Origin: Plantago major
Lineage: Eukaryota; Streptophyta; Magnoliopsida; Lamiales; Plantaginaceae
NCBI GenBank assembly: GCA_026545765.1
Contig: JAIFAC010000178.1
Location: forward strand, 62,001 to 126,000
DNA: 64,000 nt
Direction: 5' to 3'
The notes beneath the pieces were generated by a model. That model was not told the DNA's origin and made no database searches. It was given only the letters and a program-made list of their open reading frames with translations. Positions within the stretch are counted from its first letter, which is position 1; each line of letters starts with the position of its first letter. This document shows, piece by piece, positions 33,898 through 45,888 of this stretch. A program made the position numbers and the translations under genes.

Positions 33898-36800
33898 TCA
33901 GTCTGCAAATTTCCTATCTCCAAACCTTTTGATGTCATCAGAATAATCATAGAGAAGAGTTCTGACGAGCATCTCTGTGTCTCTGGCAAATCCACAGACC
34001 TCTTTGTAGGTTTTGGTAGGATTTTTCTTGACAAAATGCTTGACCCATAGGTACTTTCCCCACTTCCAGGCATGCTCTATTCTGATATCTGAAAGCTTGA
34101 AGTATTCGTAGATAATCTTCAAATATCTGATGTCACCCTTGTATTGATCTTCTGTCAGATAGAACGACTCATAGGGTTCCACATCAAGTCTTGGTCTTGT
34201 GCATGTTCCTGTGATATTCAGAATTTTGTGCACATCATCTGGCTTTCCATATGGACATTCATCAGAGAGGTCCTTCTTCATGGCTTCAGTTCTCTTGACA
34301 ACTTCAAAATCCAACCATGCTTTGATGTGATTGGTGTTGATCAAGGTAGGTTTATCCTTTCTCCATGCCATGAGTTGTTTATGGATTGGTTCTGGAAATC
34401 TTGAATTTACCAATAGATGCTTAAGTTCCAGAATCCAATAGCCATTCTTTTGATTGATGCACCTGTAGACAGAGGAATCATTGTCATACTTCACATACTC
34501 TATTTTGGCTTCTTCTGGCCTGAGTGGAAGTTGACTTTGTCTTTGCTCAGCTCTCAGTCTGTTCCTTCTTTGTCTTGAATTCTCTTTGGGGTTGTTGCTT
34601 GAAGAACCACCACCCTGGATAGACTTGGTATTTCCAGAGGGTGTTTTAGCTGCTAGTGGCTTTGCAGCTATGGGCTCAGTTAGGCTTTCAATTTTCCTTT
34701 TTCTGTGAAGAGGAGCTTCATCTTCATCAGTTTCCTCATCATCATCAAGATTAGATCTTGTGAGAGTTTTACAGCCTTCTTCATTGCCCAGGGACTTGAT
34801 TTGACCTTCTTCTTCTTCTTCAGAAGATTCATCAATCCCTTTAACTTGTCTTCTCCTTGGAGCCTTGGTACTCCTTGGAGGTTTCTGTGCCATGGCCCTT
34901 GTTATCATTTTGGTTCCTTCAGTAGGTTTCTGGGAAGTAGCTACTGTTTGCAAAGCAGCTTGGCTTGAGGAGGGTTCATTGATTCTGAGTGGTGGCTGGG
35001 AAGTTTTTCTTCTTCCTTTCTGAGCCGCACCAGCTCCAGATTTCTTCTTGTTTTCATCTCCTTCTTCCCATTCCCCCTGACTTTGAGGTCCAGATTTGTA
35101 CTTTCTTTCCCCCTTAGTCATTGTTGGCTGACTCAGTCTCATAAAGGAATCTGAGAGAGCGTCAAAATGCCCTTGTAAATAATTATAGGCAGTGACCAAC
35201 TTCTGAAGTTCGGCTTTGAGCTCCTGATTTTGCTTGATAAGTCCATTGTCCTTATCAGTGAGCTCTGCCAATGGGCCTAGGATGTCATCTGCTTTTCCAG
35301 CAGTGTAACTTGCCTCTTGAAGAGCTTTTTCAGCTAAAGACACATCATCGTCCCTTATCATTCCCAGATCTTTCTGAGCAATGACTATGCTAGTTGTTCT
35401 CTGAGTGATGAGCTCAGTGAACTTTCTCATTTCAGAGGGGGCGGAGGCAATTACTTCCTTGTTCTGTGAAGACATCTCCTTTTTAAGTTGTGTCGGTACT
35501 TGACACCTGTTCATGTATTCATGGGAGTGGACGTTTGGCAGTTTGCTGAATATTGTAGGAGCAATCAGCTTCCTTTTCAAGTGAGAAACCGCTAAATGTT
35601 CATTGCGGTGTTCTTCCAAAGTCTTGTCTTCTTCATCATCTGAGTGATCAGCCCAGTGATCTTCATCCTCTTGGACCTTTTCATCGATTGTGTCGAGTCC
35701 AGCAACCATCTCAAAGATTGGTTTCTTTCCTTTCTGGGAGGAGGATGGTACTTCTTTTGAAGATGATGCAGCCTTAGCATCATGCTTGACTTCAGATACT
35801 TCTTCAGTATCGAGATCTTTGGTGATATCATGCACAGCATCCCGTAGCTCTTTAACCTCAGAGTAAGCAATCATTTCTTCTAAGTATAGATCTTGTAGTT
35901 GATCAATCTTATCTCTGGATTTAGCTATTTGTTCTTCCAGTTGAAGTCTTCTCAGTTTGCTTTTCAGCAGCTGAGGCATTGTTTCTCTGTGAAATTCCTC
36001 CGGTCCCTGGTGCAGGGGCATCATCATCATCCTTTTTGTCATTATCATCCTTTTGGTGATGGTCAGTGGGAGGTTCATCAAAGTAATTTTCATTCATTTC
36101 TTCCTCCTCATCATCTTCAGATACAAGATTGATCACTTCCGGGATAGTGATCTTACCATTAACTTCTTCTTGTTCGGAAGGTATAAGCTGCAGTGCAGGC
36201 GGGGTGGCTTGAATGCCATCTGTAATCTTGTCGACCATCTTTTGTTCAAAGGCATGTATCAAACTATCGCCACTTCTGGAAAAGTCCTTATGTAGTATAG
36301 AATTCATAGTATGTATTGTTCGTAGGGAACATTGCTTGGACATCGTTTCGGTCGAGCTCGTGCTCGTCTGGTTGGTTGATCGTGATTCTCAATATTTCGG
36401 AGATCGAGCACCTTAACTTCTGCCATTTCTTGAAGCATTGAATATGCTTTGGCAGGGTGTGAGCTTTGAAGAAGTGAAGTAGGTCCCTTGTCTCTTCAAT
36501 GGGAACCTGCTTTGCATCTGTTTGAGCCTGAAAGAAAGAGCTTTGAATGAGTTTCAAAACTTTGATAGATATCTGAGTAGTAGTGTAGTTTAGTTTCTGA
36601 GTTACCTGAGTAAGTACTTCAGGCTCAGAGACTTGTTCTACTGGGACAATTGGTGTCTCAGATATCTTGTTGTAAGGTGGAGACTTTGAAGTCTGGTTCT
36701 CAGCAACCTTTCTTTCTTGAACCTGAGAGGAATACAATACTTAGGAAATAGTTTGAAAGAATCTATGCATAAATATGCTTTTAATGAATTCTGATTTGTG

Positions 36801-39170
36801 CTACTTACTTCCTCAAAAGGAAGCTCAGATTCATTTTCTCGAGAAACTTGTGCGATTACGGTGTTCTTTCAGTGATCTTTGCCTTGGGGCATCATCAATT
36901 TCCATTGATCTTGAAATGTAACTTTATCCCCTTGCATTTCTACTTCTGAAATAGCCTGTAAGTAGAAAGTATTGAATTTTAGAAGAGATAAAGGATAACC
37001 CAAGATGAAGAATACTTGTCACTTGATTGTCATATACCTTCATGTTTGAAGTCTCAGTGATGTATTCTTCAGAAACCTTGTTGGTCTCTGGATTTGTCTC
37101 TGGCATTTTTGCCTTATCTTCTTCCATCTCAGTTGGAGCCTGTTAGAAACATTTAATCATGAATAAGCACATAAACATTTTCTTGAAAATTAGTTCTCTT
37201 TAAGAATCATTTACACAGTACGGCTCAGATTTCTCAAGAGTTGAGGTTGAAGGGACCTCTTTTTCAGTAGTTGAGGCAAGCTTCTCAGCTTCCTCTTATT
37301 TCTGCGTTTCTAACTCGGCCTGTAACAAAGAAATTCTTATGAGGTAACAAGATTTATAAGTATAAAATTTTTCACAAGGTAAGAGTTAAACCCGGTCATT
37401 TACGGCGGTTTCGGTGATTGGTCTCTGGAACTTGTGACCTTTCTATACATTGGTCGTCTTGTCCCGATGTAGTTTCTTTGTTTGAAGTTTACGGTACTTC
37501 ACACCTTTCACAGTATGCAATCGATTTGCCTCCCCTGGTTGATCATTCTGAGTAGATGTCTCAGTTTGATCCCTCTCAGTGAGTTGGGGAACCTGCTCAT
37601 TTGCAGGATTTTCTTCAGCATACTGTATTGCTGGTAATTCGAAATGGAGTTCATTTACCATTTCATCAACCACTTGTGGCTGTTGTGGTTGTTGTGGTTG
37701 TCTGGAAGCAGAAGATTGATCAGTAGAATGTTCTTTTAGATTTTTAGTTGTGGCGTTTCCATCAGCATCCGCCAGTACTAAAATACCACTCATCAGGGCT
37801 TTGTGAAGTTGTGCAAGAGAGACATTCCCTGATGATGTGTTTGCACCAACAACCTTTGCTATAGGTTCAGCAACCTGTGGTGTAGGTTCTTCTTCAGATA
37901 CCTTATCACGATTATTATTCTGATAACCTTAGCCCTCTTTGTTCTTTCTAGGACTTGAGAGATGACTAGTTCATCATCTTCATCGTCAGAGCTCTCATCA
38001 GCATTGGGAACTGATTGGTCCATTATTCCTGCGGTTTCTGCAGATGGGGCTTGGTGCTTTTCACCACTCTTGGCAGCATTTATGAGTTCATCTGCCTTTA
38101 TTAGTTCATCGGCAATGTCTGCAGATATCTGAGAATTGACAACCTCTTTGGGTGTGTCATCTGATTTGCCATCAGACTTCTTTCTTGAAGTTCTGGGCTT
38201 CTTGGTCGCAATCTTTTCTTCAGATATCTTTTCAGACTTTTGCTTCTTAGGACCTTTCTGAGACCCAGTAACCTTTTTCATCAAATTTGTATACTCATAT
38301 TTATAGAGTAAGTTACTGTTAGCTATTTCAGCCGTCTCTCTGAGCTCAATGCCAAGCTTTTCCAGCAAGTAACATATTTTCAGACCATATCCTACAGTGG
38401 CCTTTGGCTCAGCTAGTCCTTTGACAATTTTAGGCTCGAAGCCGAATCTTCTTCACGAATTTCATGAAGGCGTACTTTCCCCAGTTAAAAGGGTTTTCTA
38501 GCCTTTTGTCTTGTTGATTCAACAAGAACATCATGATCCATCGTTCTTGGCTTATCTGGTCAGCACCTCCTTGTAGACCATCAAAGCATCTGTGAAGAAT
38601 GCAAGCGGTACATCGGTGAACCAACATATATGCGGTTGGGATGTCACAAGTTTGAACTCGGTGGGTGTCGATTTTCAAGATCACACACGTCACTGTAAAG
38701 TTCTTTAACACCTTCAAGGAGTTCCTCATCCTTGGTGTTTATTTCAAAATCCTTTCCAAGATTTTGAAATTCAAACAACTTTCAGAAAGTTGTTAAGTCC
38801 AGAAGGATTTCCTTTCCTTGGACTGAGGTTTTGATAGACACTATTTCAGTGCCTTCAGAAACACACCTGGAGTTATTGTAAAATTCCAACACATCGAGTG
38901 ATGAAATTCCACTTGGACAAGCAGATAGAAAACCCTTGATTTTTCAAGCATGTCAAGAATCAATTTTCTATCAGTTTGGTTCTCTATTGCAGCAGAGAGG
39001 TATTCCCCAACCATGGCACCACCCCAAATCATTCTGTGACTTGAAGTCCAATGGTCAGGATTAAAAACTCCTACCAGTCGATTGTTTACAATAATCAACT
39101 CCGGTGCTTGCTTTTCAGTAGTACCAGTGGAGGATTGGGATTTCTGTGTTGAAGTGTTTTTGGAGGCCAT
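33898..39170 (-). CDS. Accessory gene of element B (env-position ORF, intron-containing)
   Basis: The ATG at 39170 (MASKNTSTQKSQ) aligns with that of A; both share LILDML-type and RLVG/RLLG motifs. The 3' half is a long open stretch (33898-36093, 731 codons) with a Met/Lys and acidic start, heptad-rich coiled coil (KDNGLIKQNQELKAELQKL), KR-rich patches (PRRRQVKG, HRKRKIE), a basic NSRQRRNRLRAEQRQ segment and a C-terminal domain with KPDDVHKI, YESFYL and HAWKWGKYLWVKHF. Acidic mini-exons with GT-AG borders lie at 36500-37320. No membrane segment is seen. It sits where SIRE-type elements keep an envelope-like ORF, but a nuclear or RNA-binding role fits the sequence as well. It is not intact in the 5' half. 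Confidence 0.6.
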
Positions 39171-39359
39171 CTCTTTATATAGTGTAGGGATTTGAAATTG
39201 GTGTTTGAAAGAGATTTGATTCAGTGATTCTTTTCAGAAAAACTTAATCTTGATTTGCAGAGATTGTAGAGGGTTTGCAGAGAATCAAGAGAAGGATTTG
39301 CTATTTTTGTGCAAGATGAAATTTCGGATTAGGCAAAAGTGATTTCATTTGCCAAAATC

Positions 39360-39371
39360 CTATATATATAG
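39360..39371 (-). promoter_or_regulatory. TATA box of the accessory gene, element B
   Basis: CTATATATATAG followed on the minus strand by GATTTTGGCAAATG, 190 bp before the ATG at 39170. It is conserved with 31217-31228 in element A. Confidence 0.65.
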
Positions 39372-39965
39372 CAGTTGAATCCCAACAGACAAATACATAC
39401 AAATTGATTTTGTGTGTACGTATACATGATTTTGCAAGCGTGAGCAAAAGCTAGTTCGGCATTAAATGCTTAGTGGGCCATGTCTGAATTTCAACAGTCC
39501 ACTATTTACTGTGAATTAATTTCCACCGTACAGATCAATCGCTTAATTTCATCGAGGGTCACCATTGCTTCTTCAGCAATGATCACAATCAACAAGTGTA
39601 ATTGTGCCCATTTAATGAATTTTCGCGACTTGCTATCTGAATCACAATTCTGTATGACCAAGGACACTGTTCGCATCTGAATCTGTCTTATACTTAGGAT
39701 TTTTCCAAGTTTTTCATCAAGATAGAAATATTGCGAGTTTCAAGAGAATAGTTGACTGCAGATAGTTATACTATTCTCTTTTGTGTTCCCCGTTTATAGA
39801 GTGATTCAGATATCTGAGTTCCCGTCTCAGAGATCTTAAGCTATCTTTTTGCTCTTTAGCCTTTTTGACTTCTGGATACCCGTTCCAGTTTTCTCTTTTC
39901 TCTTTTCTGGATACCCGTTCCAGATACCTCTTCTCTGGATGTCCGTTCCAGATACTTGAACTCTT

Positions 39966-40622
39966 TCAGTTCATTGGTAGTTCCATTAGTCCAAGACTAT
40001 GTCTTAAGGCTAAGAATCTACTTTCTTGTAGTGGCTTAGTGAAGATATCTGCAAGTTGATCTTCAGTACCAATCTTGAGTATCTCTATATTGCCCTTTTC
40101 AACATGGTCTCTGATGAAGTGATGTCTAACATCAATGTGCTTTGTTCTGGCATGAAATTTAGGATTCTGTGTAATCGCAATAGCACTTGTGTTATCACAT
40201 AAAATGGGAGTCTTCTTCTCATCGAGTCCATAGTCTTTAAGTTGTTGTTGTATCCACAGAATTTGTGTTGCACAACAACCAGCAGCAATATATTCAGCCT
40301 CTGTGGTTGAAGTTGCAATTGAGTTTTGCTTCTTGCTAAACCATGAGATAAGTCTAGTACCCAGAAACTGGCAAGTCCCTGAGGTGCTTTTCCTATCAAG
40401 CAGTGATCCAGCATAATCAGCATCTGAGTACCCAGCTAAACTCAATCCACTTTCTTTAGGATACCACAATCCTACATCTGTTGTACCCTTTACACACCTT
40501 AATATTTTCATAGCAATGTTGTAGTGTGTTTGCATTGGATTTGTCTGAAATCTAGCACATACTCCAACGGCATATTGAATATCAGGTCTACTTGTAGTGA
40601 GGTAAAGTAGTGAACCTATCAA
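39966..40622 (-). pseudogene. RNase H end of pol, element B
   Basis: A 218-codon open stretch with the Copia RNase H motifs: AGYSDADYAG (first catalytic Asp), RKSTSGTCQFLG, ATSTTEAEYIA (Glu), ILCDNTSAI (Asp) and TKHIDVRHHFIRD. RNase H removes the RNA strand during reverse transcription. About 600 bp lie between it and the accessory TATA box. This stretch is well preserved in an otherwise broken element. Confidence 0.9.
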
Positions 40623-40664
40623 TTTCCTATACTTATGTTTTTCAACACTCTTGTCTGATTCAGT

Positions 40665-41560
40665 TTAGGTCATTTTGGTTCCAATGCTCATAGGTATCTT
40701 AGCATTCTTTTCAGAAGGCTTAAGATTGAATTTTGTCAGCATATCTTTTGCATACTTTGTTTGACTAATGAATATTCCATCATTGAGTTGCTTGACTTGC
40801 AATCCTAGGAAATAATTCATTTCTCCCATCATGCTCATCTCAAACTTGCTTTTCATGAGATTTGCAAAGTCATTACAAAGTTGCTTGTCCTTAGATCCAA
40901 ATATGATGTCATCAACATATACTTGAACTAAGAGTAGTTTCCCATCATGATTTAAGGTAAATAAAGTTTTATCAACTTCACCTTTCTTGAAACCACTTTC
41001 CAGAAGGTACTTGGCCAAAGTGTCATACCATGCTCTTGGAGCCTGTTTCAGTCCATACAGAGCTTTCTGTAGTTTATAGACCATTCTACTTTCTGAGGAA
41101 ACTTCAAAGCCAAGTGGTTGCTCAACATAAACTTCTTCTGCAAGTTCACCGTTTAAGAATGCACTTTTGACATCCATCTGATAAACTTTGAAATATTTAT
41201 GAGTACAAAAGGCTAGAAAGAGTCTTATTGCATCAATCGGCAACTGGTGCATATGACTCGTCAAAATCTAAGCCTTGATGCGAGTAAATCCTTGGCAACC
41301 AATCTTGCTTTGTTTACGGTTATTTCACCAGATTCATTCATCTTGTTTCTGAAAACCCATTTAGTTCCAATCACAGATATTCCTTCTATAAATGGAACTA
41401 GTTTCCAGACTTTGTTTCTCTCAAATTGATCCAACTCTTCTTGCATTGCAGAGATCCAGTCTTGGTCTCCTAATGCTTCTTCTATATTTTTAGGTTCAAT
41501 ATTCGAGATGAAACATCCAAAGAGAGAGTTAGCATTTTCAGCTATTGCTCTCCTAGTCCT
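40665..41560 (-). pseudogene. Reverse transcriptase of element B
   Basis: Motifs in order on the minus strand: [55 protein letters not shown] and the catalytic YVDDIIFGS near 40897-40921, then MMGEMNYFLGLQVKQ. This is a typical SIRE/Maximus Copia RT. The copy is broken. Confidence 0.9.
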
Positions 41561-43050
41561 AACACCCTGATTAATTTGTCCAATTATATCCTTTGTAGGA
41601 TGATATTTGATCCATCTCATCATAGGTTTAGTGCTAGTAAGATCAATATCCAAGTGATCTGAATGTGAATCACTAAGATTTTGATTTGATACTTTTTCAG
41701 TATCTGAGATATCTGACATATGGGAAATGTCATGGATATCTGACACTTTTTCAGTGTTAGAGATATCTGGAACTTGCATTTCAGCAGTCTCATTTTCAGA
41801 TACCTCTTCATGATGAAGGTTCTCAGTAACCTGTTCCATTTCTGGAAGTTTCTTAGGAAATTCTTCATCATGTCTGTGAGTCATCTTGTTGTTACTAGGA
41901 TTTTCAAGCTTTTCTTCGTCAGAGTCATCCTCACTTTCCATAATGATGTTTTTCCTTTCTGAGGATTCTTCTTTAGAATCCCTCAGTAATAATTCTTTGA
42001 ACCTTTCTGAGAGTTCATCAATAGGAGGTGTTTTCTTACTTCCTTCATAGAATACAACATGAACTGATTCTTCAATTTTCTTTGTTCTTTTGTTGTAAAC
42101 TCTGTAGGCTTTGCTGTTTGTGGAATAGCCAAGAAAAACACCTTTATCTGCCTTTGGTTGAAATGTTCTCAGATAATCTTTCCCATTGTTTAGAACAAAA
42201 CATCTACAACCAAATACTCTCAGATGTTTGATATTAGGGGGTCTACCAACCAAGATTTCATAGGGGGTCTTGTCATGGTGTTTGTTTATCAAACATACAT
42301 TACGAGTGTAGCGGTGTGTTCTGACTTTAACCCAATAAATTTCACTTATTTGATTCATTAGCATTGTCCTTGCGGCTTCTTTAAGGGTTCTGTTTTCCTT
42401 TCTACAACACCATTTTGTTGAGGTGTTCTTCTGAGAGGAAAGTTGGTGTTGTATACCTTTGCGGTACAAAACTCCTTTATGTCTTGGTTGACAAACTTCG
42501 GTACCATAGTGCATTACGATTGCGGATACCTTGTCATTTTCATGACTTCAAGCTTTTTGACAAGTTTGGTATCTCCACCACGGCATCAGTTGTGTTTGAA
42601 AAACAACCCAGTGAATCTTGAGAAGTCATCTACCACAACGGACCATACTTCTTTCTGCATAACTAATTCTGAGATGATTCAAAAGATCCATGTGTAAAAG
42701 TTGCGTTGGTCTAACACTTAGAGTGTCGATTTTGGACTTGAAAGAGATTTTAGATTGTTTCCCCATCGTGATGCGAGCAGATACCATCCTTTACGAAGGC
42801 GTTACGGGAAGGCCAACCACTAACTCTTTCTTGGCAAGTCTATTGAGTTTTGAAGTTCAAGTGACTCATTCTTTTGTGCCATAACGGTGCTCTTACGTGA
42901 CAGATTGACTCACCATGAGACATTCTTGATTGTGGCGAGATGCCACTCGGCAACATAAAGGCGCCTTTCCGCCATCCAACTAAGGTATATGCTTTGACTC
43001 ATTGTCAATTAGTTTGCGATGTTAGCTTTGAATTTTATAGTAAAACCCTT
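41561..43050 (-). pseudogene. GAG-pre-integrase and integrase of element B
   Basis: Integrase motifs GIQHQLSS, NRTLKEAARTML, HHDKTPYEILVGRPPN and VFGCRCFVLNNGK are visible, followed by the acidic linker toward RT (ESEDDSDEEKLEN). Part of this region lies in a CG-rich altered patch (about 42300-43550). Broken. Confidence 0.8.
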
Positions 43051-45780
43051 ATGCATAAGCTGGCTCATGCTAAATAGATTATATTTCAAATCCTTAACAT
43101 GTAATACGTCGTGATTGTTAAAGTCCCCAATTTGGCGTTGCCAAATCCCGGAGAGGATTTAATTCTCCTCAACAAATCGATACGGTCTGTGTTGCAAGCT
43201 TTGTAATCAACAGTTGCTTTGTCTCTGTCATGTGCTTTTCGCATCCACTATCAAATAGCCATTGTGCTTTAGTGCGGGAAGCATTACGCACAATGTAAAA
43301 CAGGAGATTAGGTTCTCATATCTTTGATGGAACCGTCGAATTAAAATTTCTTCGGTAGGAATCCATTTTGTATGAATTTCTTTGAAATATGCTTTTGTCG
43401 CGAGGAACGTAAGGAGAATTCTATTTGAATGAATGTTATTATTAATAAAATTATTTTCTTTCTTGGTGTGTTCTAGGTGCTCCATAAGATGCTTTCGGAT
43501 ACTGTCGGGTTTACGAGTTTGCTTTCACAAACTTAGCCTTTCTTGATTTCTTCTAGCCACGGCATTGATTTTCGGTGGCTTGATTTAACTTCCACTTCTG
43601 ATAATTGCTGTGAGCAATTCTAGCTTTCAGCCATCGTTCTTGCTCCTGCTTGTACTCATGAGCAAGTTGTTTTCCGATGCCTTTGTAGCCAATACTGTTT
43701 CGAGCACTTGAAGCTATCCGAGATCTTTTCTTAGCAGCTTTGCTAGTCTCTGGTTGGTCCAATTTCTTTCCAGATAAAGTGACATGGGAGAATTTGCCAG
43801 CTCCTGCAATTCTTCCTTTTTGAGAGACATAGCACTGTGGGTGTTTACACTTTTCAGTGTTGCGTTTCTTTTCAGAGACGTACCCAACAATTTTGTTTTT
43901 GACTTGTTTTTCCCACAAAGGTTTAGTCGCAACTGCCTTTCCTTTGTCAACAATCTTTGTCTTCTCACCGATACTATAGATTGCATGGGAACCGTCTTGC
44001 TGAGTGCCTACAAATGTTCTTCTTTCCTCACTCTTATTCAGAGTGGTAGAACAATCTGTCTGTGTATTCAGCCCAAGTCCTTTCTTTTCTGAAGGATCTC
44101 TTAAGTAAGATTGTACTTCAGTAAGAGTGCCACTAGCTTTGGCATAAGATTGAAAAGATACTTCTTTCTTCTTGAGTTCCTTGTTCTCAGAAAGAAGATC
44201 TTCATATTTTTTTAGTAGCTCAGCCATTGCTACATTATGTGACTTTTCAGTCTCAGATATCTGAGCTTTGAGAAATGCATTTTCAGCATCCTTTTTCTCA
44301 GATATCTTACCCAGTTTAGAGTTTTCCTTTGCAAGAAAATTCTTTTCCTCTTCGAGATTTTCGGCTCTAGCTCGGATCATTAGAAATTCTCTCTCATAGA
44401 TGTCAAGTTCTTTCCCGAGATTTTCTAGATTTTTTATTTCCTCTTCATCACTTTCATAAGTATAACAAGAAGTATGTGTTACCTCATCAGCCATAAGACA
44501 GTTTTCTATGTTGGAGATGTCTGGACCGTCAATTTCAGCAACTCCACACATTTCATTCTTCTTGAGGCCGAAGTCGATTATATCATGAGTAACTCCACAT
44601 AATTCTGGTGATGGTAAAGTTGAATCATCTGAATTGTCATCTTCAGAATCTGTCTCAACATCTAGAGCATCCAGTTGAATTTGGATTTTCTCTTTCTTCA
44701 GTTAACAAAGCTTTCTGGCTTCTTCTGAAGATTCTTCTATCTTTCTTGTCACCTGTCCTTAGTTTGTTGAAGGTGGGACAATCCTTCTTGAAGTGGCCAG
44801 GTTTCTGACAATAGAAACAGATATCGTTTCCAATTTCTGGTTCCTCAGTACATGATGCTTTACGGTGGCTTGTTCAGAGCTTTGCATATTTTGTCTTGGT
44901 GATAGTTTGAGCCTAGATGCTTTTTCAGCTTCTCTTTGGCTTTTCTTCTCTCAATTTCTCGACTGACAAATTTGCTCATTTGCTTTGCAGCAAGAGCATC
45001 TTCAGTTTCTTCCTTGCTTTTCTTCTTTTCAGAAGTTCCTTGAGTTACTAGAGCAACATTTTGCAACTTTTCAGTTGTTTGTTCTCTCTGAGTTGTCTCA
45101 TAATCAACCGTAGCAAGATGAGAGAAAAGTTCCACTGGAGTGATATTTGGCATACCTTGGTTAAAATAAAAGAATTTAGTATGCTCCGGTTGTGGTTAAG
45201 ACTTGACAATAGTCTTAATCTTCTACATGGGAGTATCTATTCTTTCCCAGTGCCACCATATCACTCATGAGGTGGTAAACACAAATCAAGTTCTTCCAGA
45301 GTTTCAGTGGGACCTTGTTTGAAATTTTGAAATTTCAACATTAGAACTTCGAACTTGTTTTCCATGGTTTTCTCAATTAAGCCTGATTTCTTCAATCGGT
45401 TGCGAGCAACTTTTGCCGTTTAGCACCCTGATTTACCTTGTATGTGCTCGGTGTCGATCTCATGATGATGTTCTGAACTTGACCATCGATGATTCCTCTT
45501 GGCATCTTAGATGTCCGAGTTCTCTGGGCTTTGGTTCGTAATAACTTGACCAGTAGATCTTCCACTAGTTGACGCATCTGTTTGTGAAGATCCTTCGCTT
45601 TGATCTCTGTCTCTTCCACTCGAAACCTCCATGACTTGCTTAAGTTGTTGAATGATTATTGGGCCATTCTTTATTACTTCGATCATCTCGTCACTTATGG
45701 CTTCAACGTGGAGCATCATTGTAATTTTTCATTTCTCGTAGTTCTGGTTTGAGAATGGGTGCATCACTCGAGACATACAC
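43051..45780 (-). pseudogene. gag and protease region of element B
   Basis: From right to left: the gag N-terminal part (EAISDEMIEVI near 45670-45715), a helical part rich in ERRKAKEKLKKH (44860-45153), a CCHC knuckle (FYCQKPGHFKKDCP, about 44772-44825), a 332-codon acidic coiled-coil stretch (43553-44551) and a protease remnant near 43200-43300. A long gag with a coiled coil after the knuckle is usual in SIRE types. Broken. Confidence 0.8.
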
Positions 45781-45874
45781 ACTTAACACACAAATTAAAT
45801 AGTCCTCAATAGTGGACAAAGTTCCTTCACCTATCTGGGATCTAGGTTTAGTCTCTGAAAGGTGGTGAACCTCT

Positions 45875-45886
45875 GCTCTGATACCA
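45875..45886 (-). promoter_or_regulatory. Primer-binding site of element B
   Basis: TGGTATCAGAGC on the minus strand, two bases from the LTR edge at 45889. tRNA-iMet type. Confidence 0.93.
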
Positions 45887-45888
45887 CT

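Larger units (their letters stand above)
33592..39515 (-). other. Accessory module of element B
   Basis: Homologous to the A module in position, order and length (5.92 versus 5.86 kb), and bordered by TTAAT at 33587-33591 and 39516-39520. Protein similarity between the two modules is clear but low in the N-terminal part, so they have been separate for long compared with the age of either insertion. Confidence 0.8.

Noticed and set aside
25518-39515. Calling the accessory gene a true retroviral-type envelope
   Set aside because: The position fits, but no signal peptide, cleavage site or membrane anchor is visible in either copy, so only the position-based term is used.
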